A DNA stretch of 64,000 nt from Collinsella aerofaciens (lineage in GTDB: Bacteria > Actinomycetota > Coriobacteriia > Coriobacteriales > Coriobacteriaceae): NCBI RefSeq assembly GCF_002736145.1, contig NZ_CP024160.1, positions 1,426,001 through 1,490,000 on the forward strand, read 5' to 3'. Positions 1 through 8,631 of the stretch are shown one piece after another. A program made the position numbers and the translations under genes. Below the pieces are notes generated by a model. The model ran no database searches and was not told the DNA's origin. It saw only the letters and a list, made by a program, of their open reading frames with translations. How positions within the stretch are numbered: position 1 is the stretch's first letter; every line of letters starts with the position of its first letter.

Positions 1-534
1 ACCGTCGCGCTCGGCCGCCATGGCGCTCTTGACGATGCGACCACCCGCAGCCTCCTGCCACTGATCAAAGATCTCCTCGGAGGGATCGATAAGATAAGCG
101 GGGTTCTGCGCGCCCACGTGCTTCATGGTAAAGAAGGGGCCCTCCAGGTAGATGCCCTGAATGCGAGCACCGCAGAAGTCGGGGCCGCGACCCTCGTCCG
201 CCTGAGCGATGGCGGCGCAGGCGTCCTTGATCTGCTCGACGCCATCGGTGAACGTCGTGGGCAGCCAGCTGGTGGTACCGCGACGGGCGAGCTCGGTCGA
301 GCTGATATCGATGCCCACGGGATCATTATCGGTAGTTGAGTGGTTGTAGAAGCCATGGATGTGAGTATCGACCATACCCGGTGCGATCCACGACCCCGTG
401 TAGTCCTTAATCTCGCAAGAGGGCTCGTCGGCCTGCCAGGCGCCAAAGACGCCATCCTCGACCATAAGATAGCCGCCCAGTTGCGGGCCTGCCGGCAAGA
501 AGAACTTGTCAGCCTTAATTGCGTACGTGCTCAT
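1..534 (-). CDS. nagA: N-acetylglucosamine-6-phosphate deacetylase, copy 1 (partial, cut by window edge)
   Basis: The gene starts at ATG 534 and runs off the left edge, so only the first 178 codons are present. It deacetylates GlcNAc-6-P (or GalNAc-6-P) in the cytoplasm. The metal-binding VDTHIHG motif of the amidohydrolase fold lies at about residues 55-61, and the YLEGPFFTMKH segment follows. My own translation differs from the complete copy at 9138-10307 at only about 12 of 178 residues (about 93% identical). It lies downstream of agaS, beyond that gene's terminator. Substrate preference (GlcNAc-6-P versus GalNAc-6-P) cannot be read from sequence; the agaS neighbour makes an AgaA-type role possible. 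Confidence 0.93.
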   Translation of the reverse strand, partial: MSTYAIKADKFFLPAGPQLGGYLMVEDGVFGAWQADEPSCEIKDYTGSWIAPGMVDTHIHGFYNHSTTDNDPVGIDISSTELARRGTTSWLPTTFTDGVEQIKDACAAIAQADEGRGPDFCGARIQGIYLEGPFFTMKHVGAQNPAYLIDPSEEIFDQWQEAAGGRIVKSAMAAERDG

Positions 535-590
535 ATGCACTCCTTGCTTCTAAAGCAGTTGACTGTGGTGATGCTATACCCAGCTCAGGT

Positions 591-632
591 AAAACAAAAA
601 GCGCCCGCCCGCCGTTATGAGCGGACGGGCGC
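591..632 (-). terminator. Intrinsic terminator after agaS
   Basis: A GC-rich stem (601-632, arms GCGCCCG / CGGGCGC) is followed on the minus strand by a T-rich run (600-591). It sits 18 bases past the agaS stop codon and 56 bases before the nagA copy 1 start. Confidence 0.8.
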
Positions 633-650
633 CCTTACAGAGGGACGCGA

Positions 651-1817
651 TTAAGCGGTGAAGGGGTGAATCGTCACGCCCTTGACCACGCGGTTGACCG
701 TGCCGGTGGGGCTCGGCGTATCGGGCGTGTTGCCCACGCGCACGGAGTTGAGCAGGCTGATGGCCTGGGCAAACATCACGAACGGCAGAGCGAGGTAGCC
801 CTCGGGAAGCGCTTCGTAGCCCTTAAAGGTGAAGGACTCACCCTCATAGACGGTAGCACCTTCCTGCTGAACGGCGATGGTGTGCTGAGCGATTTCGTCG
901 CCACCGATCTCGTTGAGGATGTCGATGTCGTACTGACGGGTGTAGGCGTCGTTGTTGACGAACACGAAGACGAGCGTCTTATCGTCGACGAAGGACTTGG
1001 GTCCGTGACGATAGCCCATGGAGGTGTCGTAGGAAGTAGCGACCAGACCGTGAGCGAGCTCGAGGATCTTGAGCTGGCTCTCCTGGGCAAGGCCACCAAA
1101 GGAGCCAGAACCCAAGTAGGTCACGCGGTTGAAGTCGCCAGCCAGGTAATCGGCAATCTCAGACTCACGAGAGATGACCTCCTCGCCCATCTTGGCAATC
1201 GTCTCGACCCACTCGGCCTTCTGCTCGTCAGAGGCAGTGTCGAAAATAAGGGTGGAGAGCAGGGTCATGCAGGAATAAGAGCCAGTCATGGCGAAGCCCT
1301 TGTCGTTGGCGCGCGGAATGAGCAGCGTCAGCGCATTGGGATCATCGGCAGACTCGACGGCGAGCTTGCCCTCAGGAGCGCAGGTGATGTTGAGGAACTT
1401 GACGTTGTGGACGAGCTCCTTGGCAACGGCAACGGCGGCAAGGCTCTCGGGGCTGTTGCCAGAACGGGCAAAGGAAACCACGAGCGTGGGATCCTCGGCG
1501 CGCAGGAAGTCGCGCGGGGCGCTCACGATGTCGGTCGTGGCGATGGGCTTAAAGTCGTAGAGATCAGTGTTGCCAGCGTGACGCAGGTACGGGGCGCAGG
1601 TATCGCCAACGTAGTCGGACGTACCGGCACCGGTGAAGACAACGGACAGACGACCCTCGCCCATAGCGCGAGCCTCGGCCAGGAAGGCCTCGATGGCCTC
1701 CTTGTTCTCGCGATAGATGTTGAGCGTATCACGCCAAAGCTCGGGCTGCTGAGCAATCTCGGCCGTGGTGATCTGGGCGCCGAGCCCGGTAAGCTCCTCG
1801 ACACTCTTCTCGAACAT
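651..1817 (-). CDS. agaS: AgaS-family SIS-domain sugar-phosphate isomerase/deaminase
   Basis: A 388-residue protein with two SIS (sugar isomerase) domains. The first sugar-phosphate loop is FTGAGTSDYVG (about residues 61-71) with SFARSGNSPES at 115-125; the second domain begins near YLGSGSFGG. Length matches E. coli AgaS (about 384), which deaminates/isomerises galactosamine-6-phosphate; related family members were annotated as tagatose-6-phosphate ketose/aldose isomerases. The ATG at 1817 has a GAGG Shine-Dalgarno eight bases upstream. It lies between gntR copy 1 and nagA copy 1 and close to a mannose-family PTS, which fits amino-sugar catabolism. The exact reaction is inferred from the family and context. 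Confidence 0.9.
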   Translation of the reverse strand: MFEKSVEELTGLGAQITTAEIAQQPELWRDTLNIYRENKEAIEAFLAEARAMGEGRLSVVFTGAGTSDYVGDTCAPYLRHAGNTDLYDFKPIATTDIVSAPRDFLRAEDPTLVVSFARSGNSPESLAAVAVAKELVHNVKFLNITCAPEGKLAVESADDPNALTLLIPRANDKGFAMTGSYSCMTLLSTLIFDTASDEQKAEWVETIAKMGEEVISRESEIADYLAGDFNRVTYLGSGSFGGLAQESQLKILELAHGLVATSYDTSMGYRHGPKSFVDDKTLVFVFVNNDAYTRQYDIDILNEIGGDEIAQHTIAVQQEGATVYEGESFTFKGYEALPEGYLALPFVMFAQAISLLNSVRVGNTPDTPSPTGTVNRVVKGVTIHPFTA

Positions 1818-1928
1818 TTCTAATACCTCTTTCTTTACTAAATTGTCTGATATACAAAGACTTAATCTGAAAAGTTAAATCGGGTAGTAGTCATAGGCTG
1901 TTTTTCTTTCGTTAGCACTCGTATCCGA

Positions 1929-2663
1929 TCACAGAGTATCTCGATAATGAGAAATCCTGTACTTGAACTTGTCGGCACGAGCCACCGAAAGCGTGAACTC
2001 GACAACATCATTTTGGGTGTTGTGAGTAGTTCGGACTATGTCCAGAACTGGCGCACCCTCACCAATACCTAGAAGCCGAGCGTCACATGGACGTGCTATA
2101 CCCGCAGAGAACTCCTCATCCGCTACTCGAATTTTCTGCTGATAATCCTGCTCAATAACATCGTAAAGGGGCTTTTGTTCGAGTAGAGGACGCTTGAGTG
2201 AAATAAAGAGCCTTGCTGGAAGATAGCTACGCTCAACCATCATAGGTATACCATCTGCCATTCGTAAACGTTTGAGTTTTAATACCTTTTCACCCAAATG
2301 AATCCCCATTTGCATCGAGAGCGTTTTATCTGCTTCCATTTCACAGAACTCTAAGATGGTTGTTTCTGGCAGCCGGCCCATCGCTTTCATCTGTTCAGTA
2401 AAACTGTACGATTGGGTAAGATTTGTTGCTTGAGCTAGTCGATCGGCAACAAACGTACCGCGACCTTGTTTTCGCACAATCCAACCAAGATACTCAAGTT
2501 CCTGAATTGCAAGCCGGACAGTCGACCGCGAAAGCCCGAAACGTTCGGCAAGCTCACGTTCGGACGGAATCAAATCACCTGGCTGATATTCATGATCAAT
2601 TTTTTCGATCAGAATATCTACGAGCTGGTCATATAGCGGTTGTCTGTGCCTCGTGCACGTCAT
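1929..2663 (-). CDS. GntR/UTRA-family transcriptional regulator, copy 1
   Basis: A 244-residue one-component regulator: winged-helix DNA-binding domain at the N-terminus (PSERELAERFGLSRSTVR recognition region) and a C-terminal UTRA effector-binding domain that in this family binds phosphorylated sugars. I place the start at ATG 2663 because GGAG lies six bases upstream; a GTG at 2675 would overlap that ribosome site. It is clearly a paralogue of the regulator at 10451 (shared QPLYDQLVD start, SYSFTEQMKA and SVARAD blocks). Base composition is more AT-rich than the genes around 10 kb. Likely represses the neighbouring PTS/aga genes in the absence of an amino-sugar phosphate. Confidence 0.9.
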   Translation of the reverse strand: MTCTRHRQPLYDQLVDILIEKIDHEYQPGDLIPSERELAERFGLSRSTVRLAIQELEYLGWIVRKQGRGTFVADRLAQATNLTQSYSFTEQMKAMGRLPETTILEFCEMEADKTLSMQMGIHLGEKVLKLKRLRMADGIPMMVERSYLPARLFISLKRPLLEQKPLYDVIEQDYQQKIRVADEEFSAGIARPCDARLLGIGEGAPVLDIVRTTHNTQNDVVEFTLSVARADKFKYRISHYRDTL

Positions 2664-2750
2664 GATATTCTCCACGTAATGAGCAATTGACCAATACTTC
2701 AGCCTTCAGGTAACGCACCAACATGTCCAATAAATGGGCTAATAGCGACA

Positions 2751-3179
2751 CTACATCTCATCGTCTTCATCAATGTCAGCACTCTCGAGTTTCTTGAGAT
2801 CGACTCCCTCACGACCAACGACCCGTGCGCGTTCGGCAAGTTCATCAAGCGTTGGGTCTCCAAACGCACGCGTCATAACGAGCTCCACCAGCATAGGTAG
2901 ATTTGTTCCGGTGACAACGGTCACGTTATCGAGCTCAGTCGTCATTGGGATAGCTTGATTGAACGGAGTACCGCCAAGCAAATCAACAAACACCAATACG
3001 CCATCACAAGCTTGACGCATCTTGGCAATGCAGGTTCGCAAATCATCACCAAAAGTAACCGCCTCCGAGCCCGCAAAAGGAACTACCTCAAAATTAGGCT
3101 GTTCGCCGGCGACCATATCCACAGCGCTTTTCAAACCAGGTGCAAACTGACCGTGACCAGTTAGTACAAATCCAATCAT
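2751..3179 (-). CDS. PTS mannose-family EIIA component
   Basis: A 142-residue cytoplasmic EIIA-Man domain. The phosphorylated histidine is His9 in LTGHGQFAPG; the conserved DLLGGTPFN block (about residues 67-75) follows. It accepts phosphate from HPr and passes it to EIIB. The ATG at 3179 has AAAGG eight bases upstream. It is separated from its partners IIB-IIC-IID (4073-6347) by an extra gene and by a strong terminator, so IIA may be made from a separate transcript. Confidence 0.93.
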   Translation of the reverse strand: MIGFVLTGHGQFAPGLKSAVDMVAGEQPNFEVVPFAGSEAVTFGDDLRTCIAKMRQACDGVLVFVDLLGGTPFNQAIPMTTELDNVTVVTGTNLPMLVELVMTRAFGDPTLDELAERARVVGREGVDLKKLESADIDEDDEM

Positions 3180-3260
3180 TCTATCTACCTTTCTACCGTT
3201 CGCTTTCTCTAGCCATAGAACCCCTCAAAAGGGCTCTTACGACCACTGCATCATTAAAGT

Positions 3261-3884
3261 TTAGTGAGTATTTTGTTTTATCGTGGGAGGTCTGTGAGCG
3301 TCTCTAAGCTGCTTTTCAAGGTTGCGATATCTAAGTGCTTCGCCCTTGTTCCCGCTGCTCTCATATTGATATGAAAGCAGCAGATAGAGCTTTCCGCGTA
3401 ACCCAAGGTCGCTCGTATCCAGCATAGCTTCCATCTCATCGATCTTATCATGCCGACGGCAAAAGACTATGTCGTAGGTTAATTGACTGTCCGCCAAAAT
3501 GCCCTTCGACACGATGGGGCGCATCTCTTCCAACATGGACGCCGCCCGCTTCCGGTCACCCGTCTTGATATAGAAATTAAAGGCGCGAACCGCAAGCTGT
3601 CGACGTTGTTTGTCGCTGCACGGCATCTCCAGCAAGTGGTCAAGCATTCGATCTGCATATGCGTCCATATCAGCAGCTTCATAGATCGTGAAACGCAGGT
3701 AATACTGCTTATACGTAGACATTACTATGCGCGCAAGTTTGCGATCGAGCAGGTCTATGCAATCTTGGTATAAGCCCAAGTTAAACAATACCTGCAATTT
3801 CATATCGAAGTATTTTTTCGCTCCTTCGGTCACAGCGAAATAAGCCACGACAACACAAATAAACAGGACGATCCAAAATGGCAT
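3261..3884 (-). CDS. Membrane-anchored helical-repeat (TPR-like) protein of unknown function
   Basis: A 207-residue protein with one N-terminal membrane segment (about residues 3-19, starting MPFWIVLFICVVV) and then alpha-helical repeats resembling TPR units (LGLYQDCIDLLDRKL; FNFYIKTGDRKRAASML). I do not recognise a named family. It lies inside the PTS locus between IID and IIA, after a terminator, with weak ribosome site spacing. A scaffold or adaptor for the PTS complex is possible but nothing in the sequence proves it. Composition is AT-richer than the window average. Confidence 0.72.
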   Translation of the reverse strand: MPFWIVLFICVVVAYFAVTEGAKKYFDMKLQVLFNLGLYQDCIDLLDRKLARIVMSTYKQYYLRFTIYEAADMDAYADRMLDHLLEMPCSDKQRRQLAVRAFNFYIKTGDRKRAASMLEEMRPIVSKGILADSQLTYDIVFCRRHDKIDEMEAMLDTSDLGLRGKLYLLLSYQYESSGNKGEALRYRNLEKQLRDAHRPPTIKQNTH

Positions 3885-3965
3885 TGCACTATATTCCCTT
3901 CAAGGCAGCCTTAAGGAATTAATCGAACACGATGACTGCATAACCGCCTATGAACAGCGGTGTCC

Positions 3966-4030
3966 GACAAAACAAAAGAGGCGCACACTCCAGGGGATAT
4001 GGCGATAAAGTCGCCTTGGAGGTGTGCGCC
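3966..4030 (-). terminator. Intrinsic terminator after PTS IID
   Basis: Long stem between 3980-3994 and 4014-4030 (arms GGCGCACAC / GTGTGCGCC) followed on the minus strand by CTCTTTTGTTTTG. It lies 43 bases past the IID stop and splits the locus into a GH35-IIB-IIC-IID unit and a downstream unit. Confidence 0.85.
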
Positions 4031-4072
4031 ACGTCTCAATTGAGGCTCAAATGCCGTGACAATATGGGGTAT

Positions 4073-4912
4073 TTAGCCCTTGCAAATGATACCGAATGCA
4101 CCCAAGGCAATGGACAGAACCAAGACGATAAAGATGGCCTTCGTCGAGGTCATGCCCTTCTTACCGAGGAGCCAGTATACGAAGCCGACGAGTGCGGCAG
4201 GAACCAGCTTGGGGCAAATCATATTGCAGATGTTCTGCAAGTCAACGGTAACGCCGCCGATAACAGGCTTCGCCGCAATAACGATACCGACATTGGTTGC
4301 GACCAGAGCACCGACCATAAAGACACCCATTACGGAGGCCGCGTCGGTCAACGCATTCAGGCGATCGCTCATGGTGGTGACGAGCTTCATACCCTGCTCA
4401 TAGGCCATGTGGGTCTGCTTGCAGCGGAACCAGTCAACAAGAATGTTAACGGCGACCCAGATGAAGATACCCAAGGGGTTGCCGTTCATGGCCATATTGG
4501 CAGCCAGGGCGCCGAAAATGGTCGGGAGCAGCGAACCGAAGATGGAATCGCCGATGGAAGCCAGCGGCCCCATGAGACCAGTCTTGAGACCGGCAACAGC
4601 CTCGAGGCCCTCAATGCCCTCCTCTTCCTCGATCGCCAAATCGATACCGGTGATAATCGTGTTGAGGAAGTTTGAGGTGTTGAAGAACGGTGCGCACTGG
4701 GCGCGGCAGGCTTCCTTTAGCTCCGGCGTGCCGTCGCCGTACAGCTTACGCAGTGTGGGCAGGATAATCCAGAGATAACCAGAGTGTTGCATGCGCTCGT
4801 AGTTCCAACCATCCTGGAAACCAAACAGGTTACGACGGTTGATCTGCGCAAGGTCGTCCTTGGTAATCTTGTAGCCAGTGGTGCCATTGGCGAGTTTCTC
4901 ATTAGAGCTCAT
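4073..4912 (-). CDS. PTS mannose-family EIID component
   Basis: A 279-residue EIID membrane subunit of the mannose/galactosamine PTS family, with the typical N-terminal cytoplasmic part (RRNLFGFQDGWNYERM) and hydrophobic C-terminal segments. With IIC it forms the sugar channel. The start is ATG 4912, which overlaps the IIC stop by 11 bases (4902-4912), pointing to translational coupling. A longer in-frame extension upstream only reads through IIC in the wrong frame and was discarded. Confidence 0.93.
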   Translation of the reverse strand: MSSNEKLANGTTGYKITKDDLAQINRRNLFGFQDGWNYERMQHSGYLWIILPTLRKLYGDGTPELKEACRAQCAPFFNTSNFLNTIITGIDLAIEEEEGIEGLEAVAGLKTGLMGPLASIGDSIFGSLLPTIFGALAANMAMNGNPLGIFIWVAVNILVDWFRCKQTHMAYEQGMKLVTTMSDRLNALTDAASVMGVFMVGALVATNVGIVIAAKPVIGGVTVDLQNICNMICPKLVPAALVGFVYWLLGKKGMTSTKAIFIVLVLSIALGAFGIICKG

Positions 4913-5789
4913 CGTCGTCGTCTCCCTCCGCAGCGCCAGCAGCAGCGACGGGACGCTGGTTGTTCTTGTAGTACAGCAAAGACAGAGCAAAGCCAATAAT
5001 AGCGATCGCCAGCATCGACATGTTATTGAACATACCGACCATATCCACGGCGCCCTTACCAAGCGCGGCGTTCACAGCGACGATGTTGGTGTTGAGGTTC
5101 ATGATGCTCGTGAAGGCCGTACCAAACAGGGCGGCGATTACAAAGCCGAGCAGCAGGTAGGCGACGTGCTTTTTGACTGGCAGGTAACGGAGCAGGATGG
5201 CGAAGCCAACGGCGGGCAAGGCACCGCCAGCAACAGACAGACCGTCACCCAGCCACTTCAAGTCGCCGTTAAGGGCGGTGGTGATGCCCTCGACCAAGCC
5301 CTGGCCAAATGCGAGAGCCAGGAAGACCGGAATCATGCGGGACAACATCCAGGAAACGGCACCGAGCAAGTAGTGTACGTTGTAGGCGCCCCAGTTCATC
5401 TTCTCGATATCGGCATCGCACATGTGACCGAAGAACGTGTTGGCGAAACGGCCGGCGATATCGGTGTAAACGAGAATGGCAGCGACAGGTACGCCGATGG
5501 CGGCAAGAGCCGTCTCGGGATTCATGCCCGCACCCACGGCAAAGGCAGTGGCGACCAGAGTGCCGGAGTTGGCATCGATACGAGAGGCGCCGCCAAAGGT
5601 ACCAACGCCCAGGACGGTGAGCTGCATGCTGCCGCCGATAAACAGGCCAGTCTGCAGGTCGCCCATAATCAAACCGGTAATCATACCGGAGAAGACGGCT
5701 GAGCCGGCACAGGTGTACCAGTTCAGCTCATCCATAATCTGATAACCCGCATACAGGGTTAACAGAAGAATCTGCCACCAAGCAATCAT
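4902..5789 (-). CDS. PTS sorbose/mannose-family EIIC component
   Basis: A 295-residue hydrophobic EIIC permease subunit. It opens with MIAWWQILLLTLYAGYQ and has many membrane segments, then ends in an acidic EGDDDDEL tail. Partner of IID (overlapping) and IIB (94 bases upstream). Mannose-family systems of this type carry mannose, GlcNAc/GalNAc, galactosamine or galactose-containing disaccharides; the adjacent GH35 beta-galactosidase suggests a galactoside. Confidence 0.93.
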   Translation of the reverse strand: MIAWWQILLLTLYAGYQIMDELNWYTCAGSAVFSGMITGLIMGDLQTGLFIGGSMQLTVLGVGTFGGASRIDANSGTLVATAFAVGAGMNPETALAAIGVPVAAILVYTDIAGRFANTFFGHMCDADIEKMNWGAYNVHYLLGAVSWMLSRMIPVFLALAFGQGLVEGITTALNGDLKWLGDGLSVAGGALPAVGFAILLRYLPVKKHVAYLLLGFVIAALFGTAFTSIMNLNTNIVAVNAALGKGAVDMVGMFNNMSMLAIAIIGFALSLLYYKNNQRPVAAAGAAEGDDDDEL

Positions 5790-5882
5790 GGTAAACTCCT
5801 TATTTAAGGTGTAACAGTTTCTACAATACCAATACGCTTATATAAACCGTGCATCCCCCTTCACGGCCTAGCGTTAATTCGA

Positions 5883-6347
5883 CTAGAGCGTGAGAGCCTC
5901 TGGGTTATCCTGCGGCGTCAGCTGAATGACAATAGGAAGATTATCGGCCTTGAGTTTGGCAAATGCGTCAAGGTCCCCCTGGTCGCAACTAATGTTGCGA
6001 TTCAGCTTCTTGACCGGCTCCATTGTCGTCATATTACCGACGATGAGCTGCTCAAGCTTAACACCCTGTTCCAAAAGTCGAACGTAGACCTCAGGCTTTT
6101 TCGCAACAATAAAGAGACGTTGCGCATCATATTTGCCAGCAGTGATGTTGGCAGCGGCCTTGTCGACAGGAAGCACGGACAACTTCACAGTTGCCGGGCA
6201 AGCCATGCGAAGAACCTGCTTTTGGGTAGCATCTTGCGATACCTCGTCGTCAACTACCATGAAGCGGCTTACCTGACGGGCGTTAGACCAGAGGTTTGCC
6301 ACCTGTCCGTGAATCAAGCGAAAGTCGATTCGTGCGCCTACAATCAT
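5883..6347 (-). CDS. PTS mannose/sorbose-family EIIB component
   Basis: A 154-residue cytoplasmic EIIB. The phosphorylated residue is His13 in DFRLIHGQVA. It transfers phosphate from EIIA (2751-3179) to the incoming sugar. It begins two bases after the GH35 stop codon, so the two are co-transcribed and probably coupled. Confidence 0.93.
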   Translation of the reverse strand: MIVGARIDFRLIHGQVANLWSNARQVSRFMVVDDEVSQDATQKQVLRMACPATVKLSVLPVDKAAANITAGKYDAQRLFIVAKKPEVYVRLLEQGVKLEQLIVGNMTTMEPVKKLNRNISCDQGDLDAFAKLKADNLPIVIQLTPQDNPEALTL

Positions 6348-6349
6348 TT

Positions 6350-8146
6350 CTACTCAACTCCTTCTTGTTCAAGTGTACGGATAACGGGCTCAGAGCGAAG
6401 GGAGATTTTCGCATCATACACGCCCTCTGTTTCGAACATAACGAGTTCATTGGTACCAGGGTGTAATAAACCGTGCGGAACATAGAGCGTCATGATGGGA
6501 CCCTTATCCCAAAAACGTCCGACATTCGTTCCGTTTACGAATGCCACACCCTTTCCAAAACCCGTAGTGTCGATAAAGGTATCAGCCGGCTCAGATATAT
6601 CAAACTTTGCGCGATAAAAGGAAGGTTGCCCCTCTACCCAGCCGGCGGAATAATCAAGATTATCGATGTTATCGAGTGGCAGACAACGCATCTCCCAACC
6701 GGTAACAAAGTGAAGATCAACGCAAACTCCTGTCCTAATGCCCTTATGCTGCGTATCAGCGAGCAATTTGTGACCATAATTGACGCGACCCATATCCTCG
6801 GTCAGAACATCCAGGCGGTTGTGTTCACAGGGAAGAACGCAGTGAATATCTTCCCCGATGTGCTCCTGATACTGCGTCGCCACCTTGTCACCGTTCACAA
6901 ACACCTGAGCGCGGTCGCGGGCGTCAATAACCCGAATACGCTCTTCATCTGCACGGTCACGCTCGACAGTCGTGGTATATAACGTATATCCATACGACTG
7001 ACCCATCTCTTCCATGGGCATAGGATATTGGGCTTCAATCGGCTCCGAAAGAGTATCGAGCACATTAAAGAGACTTACGCGCTCACTCACCGAAATATCG
7101 GGCATGGAAAACGCCTTTTTTGTTAACGGCTTGCTTTGCGCGATATCGGGATACAGCTCGTGAACTGTCCTTTGAATTGCGAAGTATTTCTCGGTCGGGT
7201 TGCCCTGTTCGTCCAATGGAGCATCGTAGTCATATGATGTCACCTGGTGCAGGTCATGCGTATGGCGTGCAGAACATCCGTTCATAAATCCAAAGTTGGT
7301 GCCTCCATGAAACATGTAGAGGTTTAAAGATCCTCCAAGCTCGAGCACCTCGCGAACGCAAGAGGCAAGATCTTCGGGATCGCGTCTGATGACGTTCTCC
7401 CCATAGCGATTGAACCAGCCGTCCCACAACTCCATGCACATAAGAGGCCATTGTTTTCCATGCTCCTTGTGAAAAGCAGAAAGAGCCTCAAAGTTCTCCT
7501 TTGCATGAGAACCAAAGTTGCCGGTGCACAACACATCATCGTCAATGAGCGTACCGGCACGAAGGCACCCACGCCACGGGCCATCGGAAGTACAAAGGGG
7601 CACGGAAACCCCACGCTCGACCATAAGGCGACGAATCGCGCGAAGATAGTCCTTATCCTCGCAATATGATCCATACTCGTTTTCAACCTGCATCATGATG
7701 ATATTTCCGCCCTTGTCAATCTGACGCGAGACGAGTATCGGCATGAGATGGTCGTAGTACTGCGCAACGTGAGCAAGAAATTTGGGGTCGCTGCTACGCG
7801 GCCTCATATCATGTTCGCGCAGCAGCCATGCTGGCATGCCGCCAAATTCCCATTCTGCACAAATAAACGGAGAGGGCCGAACAATTGCATACAGACCGAG
7901 CGATGCTGCCTCATCAAGAAATGCCGCCAAATCGATTGAGCCAGAAAAATCGAAGACGCCAGGCTTTGGCTCATGAAGATTCCACGGTACATACGTTTCG
8001 ACCGTATTAAACCCAAGAGCCTTAAGGTTATAGAGCGAGTGGTGCCAGTCGCTCGGATGAACACGCATATAGTGAATCGCCCCCGACAAGATGGTGAACG
8101 GCTCATCATCAAGTAGGAATTGATTGGTGATTTTAAACGAATGCAT
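6350..8146 (-). CDS. bgaC: Glycoside hydrolase family 35 beta-galactosidase
   Basis: A 598-residue GH35 enzyme. The acid/base is Glu157 in QVENEYGSY and the nucleophile Glu239 in CMELWDGWF; the N-terminal LSGAIHYMRV and ETYVPWNLHEP blocks are typical. There is no signal peptide, so it acts in the cytoplasm on imported or phosphorylated galactosides, as BgaC of streptococci does (specific for terminal beta-1,3-galactose). First gene of the GH35-IIB-IIC-IID operon. A GntR-like operator lies 225 bases upstream (8370). Confidence 0.93.
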   Translation of the reverse strand: MHSFKITNQFLLDDEPFTILSGAIHYMRVHPSDWHHSLYNLKALGFNTVETYVPWNLHEPKPGVFDFSGSIDLAAFLDEAASLGLYAIVRPSPFICAEWEFGGMPAWLLREHDMRPRSSDPKFLAHVAQYYDHLMPILVSRQIDKGGNIIMMQVENEYGSYCEDKDYLRAIRRLMVERGVSVPLCTSDGPWRGCLRAGTLIDDDVLCTGNFGSHAKENFEALSAFHKEHGKQWPLMCMELWDGWFNRYGENVIRRDPEDLASCVREVLELGGSLNLYMFHGGTNFGFMNGCSARHTHDLHQVTSYDYDAPLDEQGNPTEKYFAIQRTVHELYPDIAQSKPLTKKAFSMPDISVSERVSLFNVLDTLSEPIEAQYPMPMEEMGQSYGYTLYTTTVERDRADEERIRVIDARDRAQVFVNGDKVATQYQEHIGEDIHCVLPCEHNRLDVLTEDMGRVNYGHKLLADTQHKGIRTGVCVDLHFVTGWEMRCLPLDNIDNLDYSAGWVEGQPSFYRAKFDISEPADTFIDTTGFGKGVAFVNGTNVGRFWDKGPIMTLYVPHGLLHPGTNELVMFETEGVYDAKISLRSEPVIRTLEQEGVE

Positions 8147-8261
8147 GCTACTCCCGATCTTCGTGCTCTACGACGCGGATGCCGGTTCCTCGGCCCTCAG
8201 CTAAACGCCTTGCCTATTATGGACGCATTGACGCAATTATGTAGTCAGAATCTGAAGTGGT

Positions 8262-8273
8262 CCGTAAACGGTA
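8262..8273. promoter_or_regulatory. Shared CCGTAAACGGTA box (GH35 operon)
   Basis: Exactly the same 12 bases occur at 13116-13127 upstream of the PTS IICB gene, again preceded by TGG. CCGT/ACGG form an inverted repeat. Role unknown; a common regulator site is likely. Confidence 0.45.
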
Positions 8274-8369
8274 GCCAAATGACGATGAACGGCTTTAATG
8301 AACAAAATATAAACCCGCTGGTAAATTACTTTTTAACTATAGATTTCTAACGATTCTATATTTGAAAGG

Positions 8370-8381
8370 TGGTATGTACCA
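8370..8381. promoter_or_regulatory. Candidate GntR operator upstream of GH35 operon
   Basis: TGGTATGTACCA is a palindrome with arms TGGTA/TACCA. Sites of the form TGGT-N4-ACCA are typical for NagR/DasR-type GntR/UTRA regulators. Related sites lie at 11214, 13029 and 13208. Confidence 0.55.
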
Positions 8382-8525
8382 GCTATCCACTATTTCATAC
8401 TAGTTACATTATGCTTCAATCGCATTTCTTCAAATGCTTATCTACTTTGTTGTTGCCGATTTGAGTGCGCGTGCGCCAACCCAAGCATCGTCACGGCTTC
8501 AGTTCCCCTATTCATAAACATAAAA

Positions 8526-8569
8526 CCCCGCCAAACGTGATTCCCCTAGGGAAAACACGCTTGGCGGGG
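8526..8569 (-). terminator. Intrinsic terminator after yhcH
   Basis: Stem with outer arms CCCCGCCAA / TTGGCGGGG and inner CGTG / CACG around CCCTAGGG, followed on the minus strand by TTTTATG. It ends the yhcH-nagA2 transcript. Confidence 0.8.
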
Positions 8570-8573
8570 TCGT

Positions 8574-8601
8574 GGCGTGATTTCCCTAGGGAAATCACGC
8601 C
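8574..8601. repeat. Perfect 28-bp palindrome beside the yhcH terminator
   Basis: The 28 bases read the same on both strands; the centre is TTTCCCTAGGGAAA and the ends GGCGTG/CACGCC. The neighbouring terminator carries the same CCCTAGGG core. It may be a second hairpin of a tandem terminator or a protein-binding site. Confidence 0.75.
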
Positions 8602-8631
8602 ATCAGGCGAACAGCTCAGCCGAGCAGTTCG

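Larger units (their letters stand above)
8147..8525. other. Upstream region of the GH35-PTS operon
   Basis: This gene-free stretch is AT-rich and holds the promoter region of the minus-strand GH35-PTS operon. Visible elements are CCGTAAACGGTA (8262-8273), also found upstream of the PTS IICB gene, and TGGTATGTACCA (8370-8381). I see no convincing open frame or RNA. Confidence 0.6.

Noticed and set aside
8574-8601. Phage attachment site or origin at the 28-bp palindrome
   Set aside because: No integrase, tRNA or DnaA-box cluster nearby; tandem terminator hairpins explain it better.
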